DNA of 64,000 bases from Apodospora peruviana (GCA_033439685.1 JAUEDM010000001.1:4030001-4094000), one strand, 5' to 3'; counted from the stretch's first letter, positions 10,500 through 23,211 are shown. The notes: generated by a model not told the origin, from the letters alone. Numbers and translations are program-made.

Positions 10500-12089
10500 T
10501 TAGAGACGCTGCATTTCGTCAATCATTTTTAATGGATGTCGTGAGTCGATGGAAGTTCACAAGTGCCTCCCGTCTTGGCTTCAAATATTCCAGGTTGGAG
10601 ATCGATCGGCAAGTGACACCGAGCCACTCAGGTCGGGTTGCTGCGCTGCAAATCACAGGCCCCTTGGAGGCGGAGAAGGCCCTGTAATCATGGGTACCTG
10701 CAGGAACCAGGGACCTTACCGCGCCCTACGGATACAGGCTGTTTGGAACACGAAGAGCCGCATCAGCGAACCTCTAACAAACCATATCAGCTTCGAAGAG
10801 TCATCACATCATCCAGTTCTCACACCACTCCCCACAACTGTTGTTTCTGGATTGTCAAATCGGTTGTCGAACCAGGTCCAATGGCCGGGATGCACTGATC
10901 CCGGAATCTTGCGAAATCTTGCATTCAACCACAGGCCGGGTGGCGTCGGCAAACCGAATCACCTCATTGGGCGATTGTGAGGCGAGCGGCAGATAACAGC
11001 GTATAAGAGCGTGAAGCTGCTGATTTGTTTTAAAAAGTTGCTGAATATTTACGTGACTCTGTCACAGCCCGGACCGGCCATCGCCATCATAATTAACTGT
11101 ACCTGCGCTTGAAGAAGTTCATGACTCTGGAATGGAAGACCCTGCCACACGTGCCTGCCCATCTCCTGTGCCAATGACGTGTGCATCAAGCCAAAGCTTT
11201 AGTGCTAAAGAACTAAGGTGCCGGACATCCCACTGGCTCAACCGGCTCGACTTGTCCATGTCTCCTCAACCTCCCAACACGAGCGGGCAGTTTGGCTTCA
11301 AAATCGGATCGCCGATGGCCCACAACTGTGGCGATAAAAACGGCTGAGAGAATGAAAATTTCAAACAGACCTCAAGCTTGCAGCAAGGTACAGCTGTCAG
11401 AAGATGCTAAGATGGTGTGCACCTTTAGGGCCGACTTCTTACTCGATCCCGTCCCCGATCAGCGGGACCCTGGAAAATAAGGTAAACCAGTGCTCTTTTC
11501 CGTTTCACGCACCAGAGGAAAGAAACAGCATCAACTGAAATGCATCATGGAAAGAGCTCGGTGGAGTTAGTCGACACTGCAGTGACTCCGCTGAACTGCG
11601 GTTAAACTCCACTGTCGACCCTATCGACCCTCTATTAACCATGGACTTGCATGTCTCCTTTCCGCCTTCCCGTGTTCCCAGAGTAGTCCCGGCCGACTTG
11701 GCTTTGGCTTTGTCCATTGAAAGCCGCCACAAAGTCACCATCCAGAAATAAAACTCTCAAAATGCTTCTTTCTTCCCATCCTCAAGTCTTTATGCTACCA
11801 GTCCCCCGTGTCCACCCGCCCTAGGGATCGATCGACCTTGGCTTACCTCCTTTGTGTACCAAAATTGGAGTGCGCTTCGCAGACAGAGTAAGTGACTTCG
11901 CCGAGTCGGTTCGGTTCGATCAGGACGCTTCCCAAACCCTGACCTTCAAGCGCCTTCACACGGAAATTTCACCTTTTTCCCCCTTCATTTTTTTTTCGTG
12001 GTTAGCATCGAATAATCAGCAACGACCTGGTGACAGAAAAGGCGTTCTCTCCTTAGTGAGAGCGGGATTTTGAGGGGTTTGGTTTGACG
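10500..12089. other. long gene-free stretch with CT-rich leader
   Basis: About 1.6 kb with no supported gene. The right part (about 11740-12030) is pyrimidine-rich, as is usual just upstream of fungal starts. A 10-base perfect palindrome (CACTGCAGTG) lies near 11565. The region is probably promoter and 5'-UTR of the ThrE-type gene. Confidence 0.45.
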
Positions 12090-15021
12090 ATGGCGTCGCC
12101 ACAAGCGCCTGACAACCTGGAAGGGCAGGGCGGTAGCGGACAGTGGCCGGGAAAACTGGGACAAGAATCACACACATCACAACAGTATGACGAGAGTACG
12201 AGCACGCAGTTGCCCAGCAAGGGCAAGGAGAAGGAGAAGAAGAAGGTTGGGTTCGTGGGTGACAACAGACCGCCCCAGGCAAGCACGTCCGGCAATGCTA
12301 CAGGACCCCCATCTGTCGTCGTCACACCAAGCGAATCGCAACACATCGGCCAGGATTACTTCTCCTCTCCAGGCAGCGACCTCGATGCCCCATCACCCTT
12401 ACATTTTGGCGGTCCAGGAAACAGAGACTCGTTCAACAAAGATGAACTCGCCGCTGCTCTAGCCATGATCCTGAAGCCCGAACATCATGGCGGACCCGCT
12501 CCCAGCAAACCGCGACCTGTGCTCCGGAAACAGCGAAACCCTGACGATAGCCCTGTCGAGATGACCACGGCTCCCCACCGGTCCGAGGTCGAAGCGAGAC
12601 ATCGAGCGGATAGGCTTGCTCAAGCTGTTGGAGCATCCTCAGTCCCAGATTCCCGAAGGACCTCCCTCGACCCGAACGACCCTGGAATGCTGTCGCCATT
12701 TGATGACGCCTACGAAGCTCGGGAAACAGCTGAGCGGAACCAAGAGAATTCGGATCGACGAGGGGATTACTCTGGCCTCCGGGCTCGCAAAGGAGCCCAG
12801 CAGCTCGCCAGCGAGCTTGTCAGGAGTCACACCCGCCGTATAACGCCACTGACCAACCCATTCACCGACTCTCCCCGATCCGGAACCGCTACCCCTATCC
12901 CAGATGATGTTGAATACGTGCCGCGCCCGGACAAGTACAAGGGCGGCGTCCTCGGAAGCTTGCTAAAGCTTTACAACACCGAGTCAAAGAAAGGACTGGG
13001 AGGAATGGACGGAGACTCTAGCTTCCAAACCACTCCCAGCAGAACCCCTGACCGTACGCCGTCAGGTACGCCGCCACCATCGAGGCCTGGTACACCGAGT
13101 GGTACGCCGAGACGTGGCAGACCCCGCCCCGGATTTCTTGGGGGTAGCCGGCCACAGTCCACCAGTACGTTAGCTGGCCTGATGGAATCCTCGTTCATGT
13201 TTGCCTCTACCGCGCCTAAAAACATTACCGAAGCAGTATCGGAGAAGGTCAAGCACGAACAGGAAAAGAGCCGACCGAAGAAGCGCTCTCGATCCAGACA
13301 GAAGCTCGAAGAATTTCGCATAACCGTTCACATTGCCGAAATCATCAACCGTCACAAGTATCTGGTTAAGTTATGCCGGGCATTGATGATGTACGGCGCG
13401 CCGACGCATCGGCTAGAGACATACATGAGGATGTCGGCGCGCGTACTCGGTATTGAAGGGCAGTTCATGTACCTTCCGGGAACCATGATCATCTCCTTCG
13501 ACGACAGCAACACCCACACGACAGAGATGAAGATTGTCCAAAGTCCCCAGGGCGTGGACCTTGGCCGCCTGCGCGATGTCCACGAAATCTACAAGGAGGT
13601 TGTGCACGACCTCATCGGCGTCGAGGAAGCCACCACCAGACTGAACGAGGTCATCAACCGCAAGCCGAAATTCCCCACCTGGTTGCGAGTCCTATTGTAC
13701 GGAATTGCTTCGGCTTTCGTCGCGCCGTTCGGTTTTGAGGGCCGGTACATCGACATGCCCATCTGCGTCATTCTCGGCTGCTTGGTCGGATACCTGCAGC
13801 TCTTTTTGGCGCCTTCTAACGAACTCTACGCGAACGTTTTCGAGATCACCGCGGCCGTCATCACGTCGTTCCTTGCGCGCGTCTTCGGCTCGCTCCACAG
13901 TGGCGAGCTCTTTTGCTTCTCTGCTCTGGCCCAGGCATCGATCGCACTGATTCTGCCGGGGTACATGGTTTTGTCGGCCAGCTTGGAACTGCAGAGCCAC
14001 CAGATGATCTCCGGTTCGGTCCGCATGGTCTACGCGCTCATCTACTCGCTCTTTCTGGGCTACGGCATCACCATCGGGTCCGTTATTTACGGCTATCTCG
14101 ATGAGAACGCCGTGAGCGCGGTTCATTGTTCTGTTGGCGACACGTGGTATACGCAAAAGCCGGGCCAGAATTTCTACCTCCTCTTTGTCTTTCCGTTTAC
14201 GCTCTGCTTGTGCGCCATCAACCAAGCCAAGTGGAAGCAGACTCCTGGTAAGCCTTTTTCAACACCCTTTTATCGGTCTGCTAGCGTTTAAATGCTGACG
14301 ATGTTATTTACTTACAGTCATGGTGGTTATTTCCCTGGCGGGGTATTGTGTAAATAACTTTTCCTCACGGTCGTTCCAGGGCAACCCGACCCTTTCCAGC
14401 TCCCTCGGCGCGCTCTGCGTCGGCGTACTGGCCAACCTTTACGCCCGTCTCGGCCGCTACGTCGAGAACTACTTCCGCGACATTTGGGACAACCACATCA
14501 AGCACCGAGTACAGCGAATTTCCCGGAAAAGCGGCCGCGGACGGCGCCCATACTATTTCAATGACTCCGCGGCAGCGGCTGGCGCTGAATCATCGGGCGA
14601 CGAGGCGAACGCCAAGGAGGACGACGTCGAGTTGGGACTCAATTCCAACACCACCAGGGCTCAATCGGTCGTCAAGAAGGTACGAAGGATTGGGTTCGGG
14701 CTGGCTGCGGCGGCCATGTTGCCGGGTATCTTTGTGCAGGTACCGTCAGGCCTGGCGGTCGGTGGGTCGCTGCTGAGCGGCGTGACGAGCGCGGACCAGA
14801 TCACGAGGAACGAGACGATGCTGACCAATGGAACCACGATGAACAACGGGATGGAGTTGGCTAATACTTCAACTTCAACGACAACGGACCTGGGCGGTAC
14901 GGCGTTCAATGTCTTGTTTAGCGTCATTCAGGTAGCTATCAGCATCTCGGTTGGGTTGTCGCTGAGCGCGCTGATTGTGTATCCGTATGGAAAGAAGAGG
15001 AGTGGGTTGTTTAGTTTCTGA
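12090..15021 (+). CDS. ThrE/Prm10-type multispan membrane protein
   Basis: Two exons (12090-14247, 14318-15021) encode 953 residues. The first ATG is at 12090. Residues 1 to about 400 are polar and low-complexity, with Ser/Pro/Thr repeats (SGTPPPSRPGTPSGTPRRG), probably a disordered cytoplasmic arm. From about 407 begins the DUF1212/ThrE domain (LCRALMMYGAPTHRLETYM, then GTMIISFDD), followed by about ten hydrophobic segments, an acidic loop after the splice, and a final helix pair. The domain order matches fungal pheromone-regulated membrane protein Prm10 and bacterial threonine/serine exporters. Transport of amino acids or related solutes is inferred from the family; the site may be the plasma or vacuolar membrane. 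An acidic stretch ANAKEDDVELGL lies in the second half. Confidence 0.85.
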
Positions 15022-15840
15022 GCATCCTTTGGGATGTCAGGGGCATGTTTTTATTCGGGAACCTATTTACGACAGATTGGGCAGGCAGCATTGGGGTTTT
15101 GTTTGCATTTTCAGAAGGCATAAAATAGCATGCTGGCGTGGCGGGTCTGCTAAGGGAGTTTTTGGTTGGTAATGGACGGAGCATTGGGATGGATATAGAC
15201 GGCTGAGGGATGCATTAGAGCTGTACCACAAAGATGGATGGCCAGGAACGGTGGCAGCAGCAGCCATGCCAGGAAGCTGCCGCCGTATAGCAGAAGGCTG
15301 TCCCTGTCCAAGGAAGGACACATTAAAGCTACCTACTAATAATTGTGTACATACATCGCGAGTAGATGCAGATAGTTAGGTTGCTACAGAGCAGGTCGTT
15401 GAGACTGTAGAGCGAATATCACCATGCAACATCAAGACATGGATGGGTGATACACCTCATGGCAATCCTCGTGTTGATACTTAGAGCTATCTCTATCATT
15501 CGTGTCTTTTCATTTCATTCATTCATCAAAAAACCTATCGCTATCCAACTTGAAGAAGAAATGCAATGCGGAAGGCACATGCTTCATAATAACAAGGGGT
15601 CATCAAAACAAATGCTTGGACACTCGCTCGCTAGGTGCCGGAGCTTCTTCAAGATAGTGTGGAGAGATGGGAGTAAATGCAGAGACGGCAAAACCATGAA
15701 GGGATGATGTGCGCGAGATATAGCTGCCCCAGGCAGGACCAGAACAGAAAAAAACCCCGGAGAGAAAAATCAACGATGGAAGGACATCAAACGCAAAGTT
15801 CAAAACGACATAGTCCATAAGCGAGCGTTGTCCACTTGGT
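15022..15840. other. convergent 3' region
   Basis: Lies between two convergent stop codons and holds both 3'-UTRs. No gene seen. Confidence 0.5.
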
Positions 15841-18030
15841 CTAAAGACGTGGCTGGAACCACTTCCTCGCAGCATCCCTAGAAAGTATCCGTGCCGCTTT
15901 TGCCAAATCTTCATCATCCTCAACCTCCTCATCCACCTCCTCCGCAAAAGGCGAAGTATCACTTTCACAAACTGTCCCCTCCGCCGGCAACTCACCACTC
16001 TGGAAATACCGGTTCACATACCGAGCCGTACAGGCCGAACTCGCAGCCAGACTCGTATGGCCGTACGAGTTCTGGACCAGCACTCTCGACCCGGGAAACC
16101 CCTCGGAATTATTGCGCGCACTTATCAGAGGTGTCACGTTATCCGCTATGTTGGCGACAAAGAGGATCGGATGGCTCGTGTTGATCCCGGTAAATGGACC
16201 GTCGAAGCGCCATTTCGGTCTCACGGACCTGTCGACGCATGACAGGCGGAACGAGATCTGGACAGAACCGGCTGCGCGGCTGATCTCTTGCAGTCGGGTC
16301 GCGTAGGCCTCGAATACTGACAGGTTTGTCGACAGGGACAGGGAGGAGGCGTCGGAGCACATAATTGTCGGAAAAGCGTCGTCTGTGTCTTCCAGTAGTA
16401 CGTCATCGACGGGGGAAGAGTCGGAAGAAGGAGGGCAAAAGATGGAGGAGGGAGGTCTTCTGTTTGGGTCATTTGGAGAGAAGTTGGTACTGTACTCGTA
16501 GTAAGGGGTGCCGTCGCCGCTTTCCAGAGACGCGAGAACGGACGCGACGCGCCGGAAGCGGTAGATGGGTTGGTAGAGGGCCGTCGAGAGCATGCGTTTT
16601 ACTTTGGAGTAGGTTACCAGCTCGGGAATTTCGGGACCTCCTCCACCACTGAGTGGTGATGGTGCGACCAGAACGGGCGTTATTCGGACCTGGGACAGGA
16701 GGGCGTCGAGACGATCCCGGATCGCATCCGGCGCTGAAGCGTAAAACGCGCACCGCAGCGGACCGGCCTGGTGGCAGAAAGTGTAGAACGCGTCCATGAC
16801 CTTATCGGTGTCATGCAGAAAATTGATGTACGTCCCGTGGTACCATTCCTTGTAGTCGACGTTGCCATCGTTGACCATCCTCTCGACCCTGTCGGGGTAC
16901 ATGGCCGCAAACGTACCCCCCAGCACGGTGCCGTACGAAAAACCCCAGTACTTGAGCTTCTTCTCGCCCATTTGCGTCAAGATCTCGAGCATATCCCGCG
17001 CGTGAGACGCGGTGCTGCTATGCCTGAGGATACTGCCTTGGTGGTCACCCAGGTTCTGCTCGCACAGCTTTGACAAAGCGCCGGCGCGCGCATACGCATC
17101 GTACAGCACGCCCGGGTGGGCATCGATGACGCCTACGTCCTGCAGGTCCCAGACCAGCCTGTCCTGCGCCGATCCGGCCCAGCACTCGATGCGCGGGACG
17201 GAGGCGCCGACGCCGCGCGGGTCAAAGCTGATGATGTCGTGGTTCGCGCCGACGATAGTCTGCAGCTGCGCGCCGTGGTCCAGTAGAGCCCAGATGCCCG
17301 ATCCGCCGGGGCCGCCGGGGTTGAAGAAGGCCGGGCCGCGGTGGTCGCTGTCGCTGGTGGAGGTTGTGGCGCGCAGGCGTATTATTGCCAGCACCACGCG
17401 CTGTTCACGCTCTGCTGAAGTGCTGTTGGTGTCGGCAGCGAGCCAGTCCATAGGCACATCCAGGCGCGCGCATTCGTGACGCCGCTGTCCTACTACGGGC
17501 CGCTGCTGCTGCTGCTGCTTATCGCCGTAGCAGGGATGCCATTCTAGCGATCTGTTTGGGGTGATGTCTGTCCATCTGAAGCTAGGACTGCTGCCGCCGT
17601 CATCTTCAGAAGCATTTTGGTCCGCTTGGTGGGTGGTCTCCTTCTTACCACCTCGTAAGAGTGACGACGATGATGACCAGAATGACAGGAGGAGTGATGA
17701 GCCCGCTGCTTTCTCCCCTTTTCGGCGGAAGCAGCCGCTGTGCAGTGAGACGAGTGACAGCACAACTGCGACAGACAACAACAGAACAGCGAAAAATGGC
17801 TTTTTTCTCGTCGATAATGATCCAGTTGTTGTTCGGGGATGATATGACGATTGCTGTCCTGGTCGCGACCTCGTTGATTTTGTGAAGAAGTTGTACCCGT
17901 TCAAGTCCTCCCGCTCCGCCATTAGGTTTGCCGGTGGCATCAACGCCACCGCCGTGGCCTGGTCGTAGTTGTGGGGCACCAGGACAGATACCGGCCGATA
18001 AGACCAACCAGCGGTGGACCCCTTTTCCAT
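15841..18030 (-). CDS. membrane-anchored alpha/beta hydrolase, tripeptidyl-aminopeptidase-like (S33)
   Basis: Single exon, 729 residues, ATG at 18030. A polar N-terminus of about 75 residues precedes one hydrophobic helix (FFAVLLLSVAVVLSLVSL), giving a type II membrane or signal-anchor topology, then a Ser-rich and poly-Gln linker. The hydrolase part shows NPGGPGGSG (oxyanion region, about 236), HDIISFDPRGVG, the nucleophile elbow GFSYGT (about 363) and, in the C-terminal TAP-like domain, ADNVTP (Asp, about 628) and YGHTS (His, about 656). This order matches the TAP-like proteases/esterases first described in Streptomyces and widespread in fungi. It most likely trims peptides or esters at the cell surface or in the vacuole. 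All catalytic positions are present. Confidence 0.85.
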   Translation of the reverse strand: MEKGSTAGWSYRPVSVLVPHNYDQATAVALMPPANLMAEREDLNGYNFFTKSTRSRPGQQSSYHPRTTTGSLSTRKKPFFAVLLLSVAVVLSLVSLHSGCFRRKGEKAAGSSLLLSFWSSSSSLLRGGKKETTHQADQNASEDDGGSSPSFRWTDITPNRSLEWHPCYGDKQQQQQRPVVGQRRHECARLDVPMDWLAADTNSTSAEREQRVVLAIIRLRATTSTSDSDHRGPAFFNPGGPGGSGIWALLDHGAQLQTIVGANHDIISFDPRGVGASVPRIECWAGSAQDRLVWDLQDVGVIDAHPGVLYDAYARAGALSKLCEQNLGDHQGSILRHSSTASHARDMLEILTQMGEKKLKYWGFSYGTVLGGTFAAMYPDRVERMVNDGNVDYKEWYHGTYINFLHDTDKVMDAFYTFCHQAGPLRCAFYASAPDAIRDRLDALLSQVRITPVLVAPSPLSGGGGPEIPELVTYSKVKRMLSTALYQPIYRFRRVASVLASLESGDGTPYYEYSTNFSPNDPNRRPPSSIFCPPSSDSSPVDDVLLEDTDDAFPTIMCSDASSLSLSTNLSVFEAYATRLQEISRAAGSVQISFRLSCVDRSVRPKWRFDGPFTGINTSHPILFVANIADNVTPLISARNNSEGFPGSRVLVQNSYGHTSLAASSACTARYVNRYFQSGELPAEGTVCESDTSPFAEEVDEEVEDDEDLAKAARILSRDAARKWFQPRL

Positions 18031-19054
18031 CTCTCACTCTCACTCTCCCGTCTCTCCTCGCCGACCAAAATGAGCCTGTTGAAGTCAAATGCCAAAGATA
18101 GTGATCAGAATAAAGATGGTAAAAGGAAATATGTACGGAAGAAATCGTGCATAAAATTAGAAACCGAGAGATACGTAAGGTACCGAGATATAAAGAAACG
18201 CGGCCAAGGGTCGAGGTCACAAGTGCACTTTCTCCAAACCCCACGACGCACGCACGATGGAACAACAGTGCTTTATCTGCCTGCCTGCCGCCCGACGCAC
18301 CATCAAGCAACGGCAGCATCGAGCTAGCCCCTTTGTGGTGGGTCTTCGTCGCAGCAGCGATCGAACGTGCTTGTTGCGAGCTGTTCCAGGCGGTAAAGAG
18401 GCCACTGTTTCGCACCTTCTACCTGATAATAAGAAGCTTCACTTTAACCGTGCCTTCACCACTCATTGTTTGACCGCCAGAACCATCCTCATATACTCGT
18501 TAAGAAAACAAGAGATCGGAAGCCAGCCAGACTGGGTGTAATGGTCCGGAGACATGTATGCACAATGAGTTGCTTGAATTCATGGCCATTCAAGAAATAG
18601 GTAGCATCTCAGAATATAAGTGAATTCCAAAAACTGTCCTGCAGCCCTGCCTCCCCTTACCCATCCAACTAAGTACCACGAAAGAGTATCAAGTTTTGTA
18701 AACACTTCAAGTTGTAAACAACACCCATGGGAGAATAGCCGCCGAGATGAGTACCGACGGGGCGAATGGAAGGCCCTTGAGGGAGATACTCTTCGCTGCA
18801 CCACCAGCCAGACCCACGCTCCGCTTCGTTCGCTACCGCACGCCTGGGGATATCGAAATTTTTGGCATCAAGCACCTCCAGGAGCGGACGAGATTCCTAT
18901 TTGCCCAGTCCAAGAGAAGAAAAAAGACACCAATGCTCCATATCATGCACCAAAACAACAAATCGAAACCACCGAACCCCTAATCCCCCGCGCGCCTTCC
19001 GTAAACGCCAACGGTGCAAAACCAAACAAGCAACTTCGTCACGGTGCCGATCCA
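18031..19054. other. gene-free stretch upstream of hydrolase, downstream of deacetylase
   Basis: About 1 kb holding the promoter of the hydrolase and the 3' flank of the deacetylase. A CT-repeat (CTCTCACTCTCACTCTCCCGTC) sits just upstream of the hydrolase start at 18031-18052. Several long open frames occur but none resembles a protein. Confidence 0.5.
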
Positions 19055-21228
19055 CTAAGATGCGTTTGTATCCGTCTTAGCATCTTCACCGGTCACCGCC
19101 TCGTTGGTCGTATCAGCGCCCTCCGCAGGTTTTGCAGCCTCATTGACAGCCATCGGCGCTCCCGCATCCGCTGAGCCTGCTGCTGTCTGGTTCTTTTCCT
19201 CAGTCGAATCATCCGCCGGAGCAACGGGGCTCGTGCGGTCAGGCTCTGGCGCAGAAGCTCCTTCGACTTCTTCAGTCTTGATCGCTCGCTCCGTCGGCTT
19301 TCCCTCGGCCTCTGTCATGTCCACATCGCCGTCCTCGTCAACCTGCGCCGCTTCTGTCGTCGCTTTCACCTCTCCATCAGCCTGGGCGACCGTGGTGGTC
19401 GTGGCGGGCTCCGGCGCAGATTCGGCTGCGGCTTCGGCCGGCTGCTCAGCTTCCGTTTCTTCGAGCATCGTCTCGTCAGGATCGACTGCCCCATCGCCAG
19501 CCGCCTCGGCGGCCTTCTCTGCCGGCGTAGCCACCCCACTATCGACCTCCATTGAATCGGGATTAGCGTTCGGGTTCTGGAAGTCCATGATATTCAGACG
19601 CGCATTTCCGCGTTTCCCTTTCCAGACGCCGTTCGCTTCGGCCATCTCTTCGTCATCACTGTCCTCGAACTCGTCCTGCCTTGCAACGTTCCGCTCCCAC
19701 TGACGTTGCGTTAGCCGGGTATCCTTATTTTCGTCCTCGTCTTGATCATTCATCTCATCTTCTTGCTCATCCGAAACGCCAAACCCCGTGCGGGGAACGT
19801 CCGTCATCTGAACAGAGGGGACAGGAATCGTCTTCTTCAAATTCTCGATAACGGCAACCTTGATCTTTTCGAGATACTCGGTGTGGTTCGCATTCTCCAT
19901 ATTAGACGAGCGCACGTCAAGCTCGTAGTCGGGGCCATAATACTAGCGTGTGTTAGTCGGCGTCATCTACACAGAGGAGAAAACGTGCGAGAAAAGGCCT
20001 ACGTCGTAATATTCGTTATATGGAAGAACGGAGTCCATCTCAACACCGACAAGTCGTCCAGTCTCGTAAGCCCAAGTACGCGCAACGTTACGCATAGTAT
20101 AGCCGCCACCGCCAAGGACTAGAGTGGGCAAGTTGAATGTCCTGACAAATTTGACACAGTTTGCGTGTCCGCGCATGCTCAAGTTGAAGCAACCGAGACG
20201 GTCGCCAGAAAGACTGTCGCCGCCACATTGCAGCACGACCGCCTCGGGTTGGTAGTACTTCATGACCGCGTCGATCACGGGTTCAAAGATTGTGCTGTAA
20301 GATTCGTCGTTGATGCCGTCGCGGAGAGGGAAATTCACGGCGTAGTTCTTCCCGGCGCCAATGCCAATGTCGCGGAGCTCGCCAGTGCCGGGGAAGTACT
20401 CGCCGTACTTGTGAAAAGACACCGTCATGACACGATCGGTGGTATAAAACGCCTCCTCCACGCCGTCTCCGTGGTGAACATCGATGTCGATGTAGAGTAC
20501 GCGCTTCTTGAAGCGCAGGAGCTCAAGGATTGCAAGAACAATGTCTGAAACGACAACAGAGTCAACACGACGTCAGGAAAGAAAATCAGCAAACCGTAAG
20601 ACGTACCGTTGACATAACAGAAGCCACTAGCCTCGCTTTTTTTCGCGTGATGCAATCCGCCAGCCCAGTTGATCGCAATGTCACATTTCTCACGGTTGAG
20701 TCGCGCGGCGCCCTCCATGCTGCCACCGGCGCTGATGCCGCAAAACTCAAAGAGGCCGTCGAACACCGGGCAGTCGTCGCCCACATTGTATTTTCCCTGC
20801 TCGCGCATGAAGCTGTCCATGTTGTCCGGAGTCACTTTTTGCAGGAACTCGATGTATTCGTCCGTGTGGAACTGCGTCATCTCGGCGGTGACGGCGGGTT
20901 TCGCGCGCTGTTTCCAGAAGCGTGTCAGCGGGCAGTTCGGTAAGGCAAAGGCTTGTTATCTAATCGACCAATTCTGCCAGCACGGGGAGGAAGGGAGAGG
21001 GGAATTACTCACGTAAACTTCCAGGTATTTGTAAACATTGTAGTTCATGACCAAACTGTGGGCGAGCCGAATCCGATGTGGCTTCATGGGATGGCCAGTA
21101 ACATAGGCATAGTTGCCAATGTCGGAGTCGTAAAAGTAGGCCACCTTTTTCTTGGACACCGTGTTATCCCATTCGTATAGGTTACGGGAGCGGTCGACTC
21201 CCGCGGGGTCCTTGTCAGTGGCAGGCAT
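19055..21228 (-). CDS. rpdA: class I histone deacetylase, Rpd3/RpdA type
   Basis: Four exons on the minus strand (21013-21228, 20607-20907, 20003-20544, 19055-19942) join in phase to 648 residues. The catalytic core is complete: GHPMKPHRIRLAHSL near the start, GGLHHAKKSEASG with the two active-site His (158 and 159), DIDVHHGDGVEEAF with zinc ligands, GGDSLSGDRLG with the second zinc Asp, and GGGGYTMRNVARTW with the catalytic Tyr. NEYYD|YYGPDYELDVR after the third splice is the conserved Rpd3 segment. The last 250 residues are an acidic Glu/Ala-rich extension interrupted by a basic patch (VWKGKRGNARLN), as known for RpdA of filamentous fungi, where the C-terminus is needed for function. It removes acetyl groups from histone tails in Sin3-type corepressor complexes. 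It is divergent from the Rpn11 gene. Confidence 0.95.
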
Positions 21229-22018
21229 GGCTGTTGTGCGTCAGGTTCTCCAGAGCAGTCACGGCTTAGAGGGGAATATCGAATGTGGATAAGCGGCGGC
21301 GCAAAGAAGCCACGAGCAAGGTAAGGCGAGAACTGTAATCGTGATACTTGCTGCAGAAGCTCGGGGAAGAGGTCGTTAAGTTGTAAGTTGTCACCTTCGC
21401 TGGGCTCGCGGGCGCGCGTTGGTTCGAGGTAAATCGTAGCGAATCCGGATAGAATGGGGAAGTATGGATACTCGGTCGCAGAATTGCAAGCGGCGAACGG
21501 CGAGCCGTGGGAGAATCAAGCAAGGCCCCGGATTGCTCTGGAGCTTAAACCGACATGGGGGCGCGTTCTAACTTCTTGGGGATCTCCTCTGGACAATGAT
21601 TGGTCACGCCGGGCTAAGTCTCTTATCTTATCGATAAACGTGACCTGATTGGCTGACATTCACATGGCCCGGTAGGTCAAATAATCAGTCCAGGGCAGAA
21701 ACGCAGAAAACGATGCAAGGCTGCTCCCGCCTCTGAAAGCTTGGGAACCCACAGACCCACTCTTGCTGGTTATGTAATCATTGCGCGCTATGCAGGCTGC
21801 CAAAGCTTTCGTCAACGCCGCCGTGGACCAGGTTGTTGTGGAGGGCAGCTCCCGACCCGACGAGAAACAACAGCAACTGCATCTCAGAAACACTGTCCAG
21901 CCCTCCAACCACCATCATCGGATATTCTGCGATTTTAGTACCGTCACAATTGGTAGATTTATTGATCGCACATCAAACATACATTAATTCGCCCCTTCTT
22001 GCAACCGCCGACATAAAG
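21229..22018. promoter_or_regulatory. divergent promoter region, deacetylase and Rpn11
   Basis: About 790 bases between two divergent housekeeping starts; it must hold both promoters. No gene inside is supported. Confidence 0.6.
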
Positions 22019-23211
22019 ATGGAGCGCTACAGGAATCTGTTGACCGGCGGAGGCGGCATGGGCATGGGAGCTTCCCCGGGAACAGTATGTCCTGTCCCAG
22101 CTCGTCTACCGCCTTCCATGCTGTCGCTTCATATGCGACCGCGGGCGGAATGCTCGTGTATCTCAACATACTAACTTTACGTGCTTCGCAGGACAACACC
22201 AATCTGATCGATAACTCCGAAACCGTCTACATTTCCTCTCTCGCCCTCCTCAAGATGCTTCGACATGGTCGCGCGGGTGTTCCTATGGAAGTTATGGGTC
22301 TGATGCTGGGAGAGTTTGTCGACGACTTTACAGTTCGAGTGGTGGATGTCTTCGCGATGCCCCAGAGCGGAACAGGTGTTAGTGTCGAAGCCGTCGACCC
22401 CGTCTTTCAGATGAAGATGATGGACATGTTGCGACAAACTGGAAGGTAAGAGCTACAACTCTGTTGTCGCAGCTCCTGGGTCGGCCCTTGAATTCTGACA
22501 ACTGGTTCCAATAGACCCGAGTCTGTCGTCGGCTGGTATCACTCGCATCCCGGTTTCGGCTGCTGGCTCTCGTCAGTTGATATCAACACTCAACAGAGCT
22601 TCGAGCAGCTGACCCCTCGAGCCGTCGCCGTTGTCGTCGACCCGATCCAGTCCGTCAAGGGCAAAGTCGTCATTGACGCGTTTCGCCTAATCAACCCCCA
22701 GTCGCTCATGCTCGGGCAGGAGCCACGGCAAAGCACTTCCAACTTGGGTCACCTCAACAAACCCTCGATCCAGGCGCTCATTCACGGCCTCAACCGGCAT
22801 TACTACTCCATCGGAATCAACTATCGCAAGACGGCTCTGGAAGAGAACATGCTGATGAACTTGCACAAGCACGTGTGGACGGAGGCCTTGCAAATGGAAG
22901 ACTTCCGGACGGAGGGAGAGCGGACAAAGGAGCGTCTCGACCGCCTAGTCAGCCTTGCTGACGGCTACGAGAAGAGAGTCAAGGAGGAGACAGAGCTGAC
23001 AAAGGACCAACTCAAGACACGCTATGTCGGCAAGCTGGATCCAAAGAAGCATCTGGAAGACGTTGGCCAGCAACTGATCGAAGACAACATTGTTGCCGTG
23101 TCCCGGCAAATGATTGACAAGGAGGCAACCATGGCAAAGAAAGACAAGCCCGCTGGGGCTAATGGCCAAGCGAACGGTGAGGAGATGGATGTGGAGGACG
23201 AGGAGCTCTAG
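22019..23211 (+). CDS. RPN11: 26S proteasome lid deubiquitinase Rpn11
   Basis: Three exons (22019-22084, 22192-22445, 22515-23211) give 338 residues, close to the family's usual length. The MPN+ domain holds Glu55 (PMEVMGLMLGEF) and the JAMM motif HSHPGFGCWLSSVD with His116, His118 and Asp129, the zinc ligands of the isopeptidase. The second splice rebuilds GRPESVVGWYHSHP. The C-terminal half (ALIHGLNRHYYSIGINYRK, then helical coiled segments) is the usual lid-assembly region, and the tail is acidic (GEEMDVEDEEL). Rpn11 cuts ubiquitin chains from substrates as they enter the proteasome and pairs with Rpn8. A branch-point-like CTAAC lies 20 bases upstream of the first acceptor. Confidence 0.97.

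Noticed and set aside
11541..11630. Possible inverted repeat around GTCGAC and GGAGTTTAACC
   Set aside because: Only short interrupted pairing apart from a 10-base palindrome; not distinguishable from chance.
17645..18415. Long open frame overlapping the hydrolase start on the same strand
   Set aside because: It is a different frame of the hydrolase N-terminal coding region continued into the promoter; composition and residues resemble no protein.
18620..19174. Open frame of about 180 codons downstream of the deacetylase
   Set aside because: No family resemblance, and it overlaps the deacetylase C-terminal exon on the other strand; likely chance.
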